Shown: in pieces, positions 4,477-6,589 of the stretch | Layout of the letters: every line of letters starts with the position of its first letter | How positions within the stretch are numbered: position 1 is the stretch's first letter | DNA from: Candidatus Woesearchaeota archaeon | GTDB taxonomy: Archaea; Nanobdellota; Nanobdellia; Woesearchaeales; GW2011-AR4 | Direction: 5' to 3' | NCBI GenBank assembly: GCA_019323655.1 | Contig: JAHWGX010000078.1 | Span: forward strand, 1 to 6,589 | DNA: 6,589 bases | Program-made: the position numbers and the translations under genes | The notes under the pieces: generated by a model | What the model was told of the DNA's origin: nothing | The model's input: only the letters and a program-made list of their open reading frames with translations | Databases searched by the model: none

Positions 4477-4550
4477 TTAAGGGTAGAACTTCATAAGAAA
4501 GTGGAAGGAAAAGGACAGGATAGCAAGATTGTGGAAGCCTGAGAGGATTT
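4477..4550 (+). repeat. Direct repeat copy 2: relic of the MscS-C39 3' end
   Basis: A 74-bp non-coding copy of the last 25 codons of the upstream channel-peptidase gene, with a 2-base deletion that breaks the frame. The copy ends GGATTTGAG, so without the deletion it would stop at TGA directly before the promoter of the membrane protein gene. This looks like the original gene end, left behind when a segment of about 375 bp was placed in front of it. Confidence 0.93.
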
Positions 4551-4552
4551 GA

Positions 4553-4568
4553 GAAAAGGTTTTTATAG
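4553..4568 (+). promoter_or_regulatory. Promoter of the four-helix membrane protein gene
   Basis: GAAAAGG (BRE-like) followed by TTTTTATAG predicts a start near 4589, four bases before the ATG at 4593, so the mRNA would be nearly leaderless. It lies immediately after repeat copy 2. Confidence 0.55.
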
Positions 4569-4592
4569 AGGTTCTATCCTAGGTAGTTCAAT

Positions 4593-5051
4593 ATGGGGTT
4601 CAAGGACACATTCAAAGCAGGATGGCTTTATGCTTTAATGTCCCTTATTGTAATTGCCATACTTTTTGTTATATCTCCAATTATATCTAACCATATATGG
4701 AACAGAACTTCTATTATTATTTTGTACCTATTTATCCCCCTAAACTTCGGATCTTTTATAATCATAGGCTTCTCTTATGAGGCAATTAGCATACTATTTC
4801 TTGGAGCAAATACAAGCCCGAAACATACAATTTTTATTTTATCACGGCTTTTAATAATTTGGTTCTTCATCATCCTGCTATTTTTAGCATTATCTTTGAT
4901 ATTGGGAAAATTCAGAAAGTTATTTGAATCAAAAATTAAATCTAATGTATGGAAAAATATACTTTTTATATCAATTGGGTGCTTTATAGTGTGGCTTATT
5001 CTATTACTCCTTGGTCTTATTTCAACTTCTATTTTTGGACCCCTTTTTTAG
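4593..5051 (+). CDS. Four-helix integral membrane protein, unknown function
   Basis: The 152 residues contain four hydrophobic segments: about 11-32, 39-71 (long, perhaps one helix plus a re-entrant part), 78-105 and 121-146. Basic loops lie at 106-118 (GKFRKLFESKIKS) and near the N-terminus (FKDTFKAG), which predicts both termini in the cytoplasm. There are no motifs, catalytic residues or soluble domains. I do not recognise a family. It follows repeat copy 2 and has its own promoter. It was probably the direct downstream neighbour of the channel-peptidase before the 85-residue gene was inserted, so a membrane partnership is possible but not shown. Confidence 0.72.
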   Translation: MGFKDTFKAGWLYALMSLIVIAILFVISPIISNHIWNRTSIIILYLFIPLNFGSFIIIGFSYEAISILFLGANTSPKHTIFILSRLLIIWFFIILLFLALSLILGKFRKLFESKIKSNVWKNILFISIGCFIVWLILLLLGLISTSIFGPLF

Positions 5052-5081
5052 TTCGATAATTGGCAAACCCAATCATAAAAA

Positions 5082-5099
5082 CAAAGCAAAGGTTTTAAT
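5082..5099 (+). promoter_or_regulatory. Promoter-like BRE/TATA with no gene behind it
   Basis: GCAAAGGTTTTAATAGA resembles the promoter at 4553-4568 (AAAGG then TTTTA/TATAG). The predicted start near 5116 would transcribe into the 3' end of the HEPN gene on the opposite strand. No plus-strand gene follows, so it may be a decayed promoter or an antisense transcript start. Confidence 0.25.
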
Positions 5100-5131
5100 A
5101 GACTCTTAAGAAATTCTCGGACTAAAAAAAG

Positions 5132-5569
5132 TTATTCTTTCTTATTCAGCAGTATTTGCACTTTTTGTATAAATTTTTTAGCAAAAAATATTGAGGATTT
5201 GGCATCTTCTTCCATTACCTTGGCTGCTTTATAGACCGAGTTGTTTCTTATTTGCCTGAAATGGTCGAATTTATGAATCTCTTCCTCGCTAAAATCGGCG
5301 CTGTAGAATTTTTTGATAAAGCTGATAGTTGCTTCATGCGAATATGGCTTAAATCCATGAATGGACATAAGAGACTGTGCCGCTTCTCTGACTGCTTCGT
5401 AAGAATCCTGCAGAACAAATTTGGCAGTTTTTTGGCTGATGTCCTTCAGCTTAGTGTAATCCATCCTTTCCTTTGACTGCTCAAAAAGAGCCTTTGCTTC
5501 CTCATAATCCGGGGTTTTTCTTTTAACCTTCCCGGTCTCCAGGTAATTTTCAAATGGGCTTATCATCAC
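5132..5569 (-). CDS. HEPN-domain protein, toxin-type partner of the MNT nucleotidyltransferase
   Basis: This is a helical HEPN protein of 145 residues, matching the family size. The core is QDSYEAVREAAQSLMSIHGFKPYSHEATISFI at about 54-85, a hallmark HEPN helix pair. The conserved arginine region follows at 104-113 (FRQIRNNSVY). In HepT toxins the motif is R-x4-H-x-Y, which forms the RNase active site and carries the Tyr AMPylated by the MntA partner. Here the position of the His is Tyr113 and the later Tyr is absent, so activity or modification site may differ. The ATG at 5569 overlaps the nucleotidyltransferase stop (4 bp). GGTG lies five bases upstream as SD. This is the second gene of a two-gene operon. 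Whether it is an RNase toxin or only a nucleotide-binding partner cannot be decided from sequence. Confidence 0.85.
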   Translation of the reverse strand: MMISPFENYLETGKVKRKTPDYEEAKALFEQSKERMDYTKLKDISQKTAKFVLQDSYEAVREAAQSLMSIHGFKPYSHEATISFIKKFYSADFSEEEIHKFDHFRQIRNNSVYKAAKVMEEDAKSSIFFAKKFIQKVQILLNKKE

Positions 5570-6141
5570 AGCACCTTAAGGTAGCCGTCCAAAACAATCC
5601 CATTGGCTACAGCATTTTTGAATTCCTTTGAGCTCTTCTGGAGAGATGGCAAAACCTGCAGGCTTATTTTTCTGTTTAATGTTTTCTCCCAATTTTTTAA
5701 AAAATCACTGCTAATTTCATCTTCCTTACGGTTTGTTATTATTAATATGTCTATGTCGCTTTCTTCTGCATCCTCTCCTTTGGCAAATGATCCAAAGAGC
5801 ACTATTGCTTCTGCCTGAAAACCTTCCTTGAGCTTTTCTATTACAGCATATCTTTCCAGCCTGTAAAGATTAAAAATTTTTTTGTAGAACCTGTAAGCGT
5901 CAGATTCCATGTTAGCCCTGACATTCGTTGTTAAGTTCGTTTTTTCCAGCTTGATGATTCCAGACTCATGCAGCTCTTTTAAGGAATGTTTCCCCGTTAC
6001 TGCAGTAGTTGACAGGCCTGTTTCTTTGGCTATCTCCCTGATGTGGAATGTTTTGTTTGGAAAATTGAAAATAAGCTCAGCTACCTTAAATGAGGATTCC
6101 CTAAAAAAAGGGATGTTTCCTTTGTCTTTTTTTTGTAACAT
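5566..6141 (-). CDS. Winged-helix and MNT nucleotidyltransferase fusion, antitoxin-type
   Basis: The first 75 or so residues form a winged-helix DNA-binding domain: helix VAELIFNFPNKTFHIREIAKETGLS and recognition helix TAVTGKHSLKELHESGI with a wing KLEKTNL. The second domain (about 100-190) is a minimal nucleotidyltransferase with GSFAKGEDAEESDIDILII. Gly117-Ser118, Asp129 and Asp131 form GSx10DxD, the pattern of MntA antitoxins that AMPylate HEPN toxins. The third carboxylate usually found in a later strand appears replaced (SLQVLP, Gln162). The winged helix probably represses its own operon through a palindrome in its promoter. It is translationally coupled to the HEPN gene. The ATG at 6141 is the only one compatible with the TATA box. 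Family assignment is firm; the antitoxin role rests on the pairing. Confidence 0.88.
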   Translation of the reverse strand: MLQKKDKGNIPFFRESSFKVAELIFNFPNKTFHIREIAKETGLSTTAVTGKHSLKELHESGIIKLEKTNLTTNVRANMESDAYRFYKKIFNLYRLERYAVIEKLKEGFQAEAIVLFGSFAKGEDAEESDIDILIITNRKEDEISSDFLKNWEKTLNRKISLQVLPSLQKSSKEFKNAVANGIVLDGYLKVL

Positions 6142-6152
6142 ATGTATTATAA

Positions 6153-6170
6153 AAATAACAACTGTTATTT
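6153..6170. promoter_or_regulatory. 18-bp palindrome, likely operator of the MNT/HEPN operon
   Basis: AAATAACA and TGTTATTT are separated by AC, a perfect 8+2+8 palindrome. It overlaps the downstream edge of the TATA box and extends over the predicted transcription start, an ideal place for repression. The winged-helix domain of the downstream protein is the natural candidate binder (inference). Confidence 0.6.
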
Positions 6171-6181
6171 AAATGTTTCGG
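6166..6181 (-). promoter_or_regulatory. BRE/TATA promoter of the MNT/HEPN operon
   Basis: On the minus strand, CCGAAAC (BRE) is followed by ATTTAAATA, giving a predicted start near 6147 and a leader of only about six bases. Because ATTTAAAT is symmetrical it could also fire to the right, toward the structured non-coding region. Confidence 0.6.
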
Positions 6182-6198
6182 TCTAAGCTGGGTATTTG

Positions 6199-6214
6199 TG
6201 ATTGTCAGCAATCA
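6199..6214. repeat. Hairpin TGATTG-TCAG-CAATCA
   Basis: A perfect 6-bp stem and 4-nt loop, flanked by A6 on the plus side (T6 on the minus strand). Together with other T runs at 6214-6240 on the minus strand it may be a termination zone for minus-strand transcription through 6240-6510. Confidence 0.4.
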
Positions 6215-6244
6215 AAAAACAATTCAGATTAACAAAAATCATCA

Positions 6245-6510
6245 TGACATGAGGTAAACCTTGTTACATGACTATTACAAAGCTGTTGGGACTTTGACGT
6301 CCGAATAGGTGGGTAATATGTTTTCCCCGAACCGAACCCCTTTTGATTGGGCGAGGGTACACTGCAAAAAGATGTGCGGTTAGAACCTCAATACAAAGAG
6401 GTACCAATAACTTTGAGGCAAAGCCGAGTCTAACTGTCCGTTGGGACTAGGGAGGAGTTCAGTCCGAGGCAATCGCTAAATAATTCTCGTCGGGAAATTA
6501 ATTTTTTATC
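6245..6510. ncRNA. Unassigned structured region, possible long non-coding RNA
   Basis: There is no credible reading frame on either strand, and GC is clearly higher than in neighbouring genes, as is usual for structural RNA in AT-rich archaea. Several stems are visible: GGAC/GTCC at 6289-6302, GGACT/AGTCC at 6444-6465, ACTGCA/TGCGGT at about 6361-6379, ACCTC/GAGGT at about 6385-6402, and two stacked CCC/GGG pairs across 6325-6357. The segment GTTGGGACT occurs twice (6285-6293 and 6440-6448), each time followed by GTCCGA, giving two similar hairpins. A TATA-like sequence at 6528-6537 faces both directions, so a minus-strand RNA of about 290 nt ending in the T runs at 6214-6240 is plausible. 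I looked for RNase P and SRP core motifs and did not find them on either strand. Strand and borders are uncertain. Confidence 0.4.
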
Positions 6511-6526
6511 GGCGGCAAAATAGAAG

Positions 6527-6537
6527 ATTATATATAC
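6527..6537 (+). promoter_or_regulatory. TATA box for a gene starting beyond the window
   Basis: ATTATATATAC predicts a plus-strand start near 6556, ahead of the SD at 6575-6582. The sequence is nearly symmetrical and could also drive the minus-strand RNA candidate (start near 6507). Confidence 0.45.
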
Positions 6538-6542
6538 TAGCA

Positions 6543-6582
6543 CACCTCATTTATAGACGACAAATTTTATAGATGAGGTGAT
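6543..6582 (+). promoter_or_regulatory. Perfect SD enclosed in a 13-bp hairpin at the right edge
   Basis: GAGGTGAT (6575-6582) is complementary to the archaeal 16S tail and predicts an ATG within about 7-8 bases, at or just after the window end. CACCTCATTTATA (6543-6555) pairs with 6568-6580 through 13 bp, one G-T wobble, around a 12-nt loop, and covers most of the SD. If the RNA includes the left arm, translation would be masked. If transcription starts near 6556 the repeat would act only as DNA, for example as an operator. Confidence 0.5.
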
Positions 6583-6589
6583 TAAAATT

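Noticed and set aside
5252..6172. Plus-strand open frames opposite HEPN and the nucleotidyltransferase
   Set aside because: They are antisense shadows of two genes with clear family motifs and 4-bp coupling.
6195..6250. Box C/D guide RNA on the minus strand (ATGATGA followed by two CTGA)
   Set aside because: Spacing between the boxes does not fit an archaeal C/D RNA, and no proper C' box is present between the CTGA sites.
6245..6510. Archaeal RNase P RNA or SRP RNA
   Set aside because: GGAGGA and AGTCCG are present but split by an extra GTTC, and no other conserved core or SRP domain IV motif is visible on either strand; left as unassigned.
1..6589. CRISPR array
   Set aside because: No regularly spaced repeats with unique spacers were found; the direct repeats present are a single 74-76-bp pair and short operator words.

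Overview
The window reads as archaeal. Gene starts are preceded by BRE/TATA boxes about 25 bp upstream of a start codon or very short leader, several genes look leaderless, Ile is often ATA and Arg AGA/AGG, and Shine-Dalgarno (SD) sites match the archaeal 16S tail (GAGGTGAT at the right edge). AT-rich sequence, very small genes and a bacterial-type triosephosphate isomerase point to a DPANN-like lineage such as Woesearchaeota. That assignment is inference.

Layout. 1-848 is a minus-strand block: partial triosephosphate isomerase, an overlapping zinc-ribbon mini-protein and a 55-residue membrane-anchored mini-protein. 850-1370 is a decayed mobile-element zone, with a frameshifted, truncated zinc-finger transposase remnant next to a cluster of strong palindromes. 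1390-1500 is a mirror-symmetric divergent promoter region with GGTACC and GTACCTAC boxes. It drives a 54-residue AbrB-like regulator (1501-1665) on one side and faces the transposase remnant on the other. 1741-1866 holds a promoter followed by a compact pseudoknot-forming sequence, probably a small RNA, whose 3' end abuts the stop of a convergent, unrecognised basic 178-residue gene (1867-2403). 2603-4105 encodes an unusual fusion of an MscS-like membrane channel and a complete C39-type cysteine peptidase domain. Its last 76 bp are duplicated at 4477-4550, bracketing an inserted 85-residue orphan gene with its own promoter. A four-helix membrane protein follows (4593-5051).

The right part has a minus-strand MNT/HEPN toxin-antitoxin-like operon: a winged-helix plus nucleotidyltransferase protein (5566-6141) overlapping a HEPN protein (5132-5569), with an 18-bp palindrome in its promoter. 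6181-6589 has no credible gene. It contains a GC-richer segment with many hairpins that may be a non-coding RNA, then a promoter and an SD inside a hairpin, suggesting a gene beginning just past the window.

How it fits together. The left block is glycolytic or housekeeping. The rest is accessory. Five promoters, all in accessory parts (AbrB, transposase remnant, pseudoknot RNA, 85-aa gene, MNT/HEPN), have a CCGAA-type upstream element beside the TATA box. The promoters of the 55-aa, zinc-ribbon/TPI, MscS-C39 and four-helix membrane genes lack it. The most unusual items are the pseudoknot RNA with its AbrB and orphan-protein neighbours, the channel-peptidase fusion, and the 3'-end duplication around the orphan gene.
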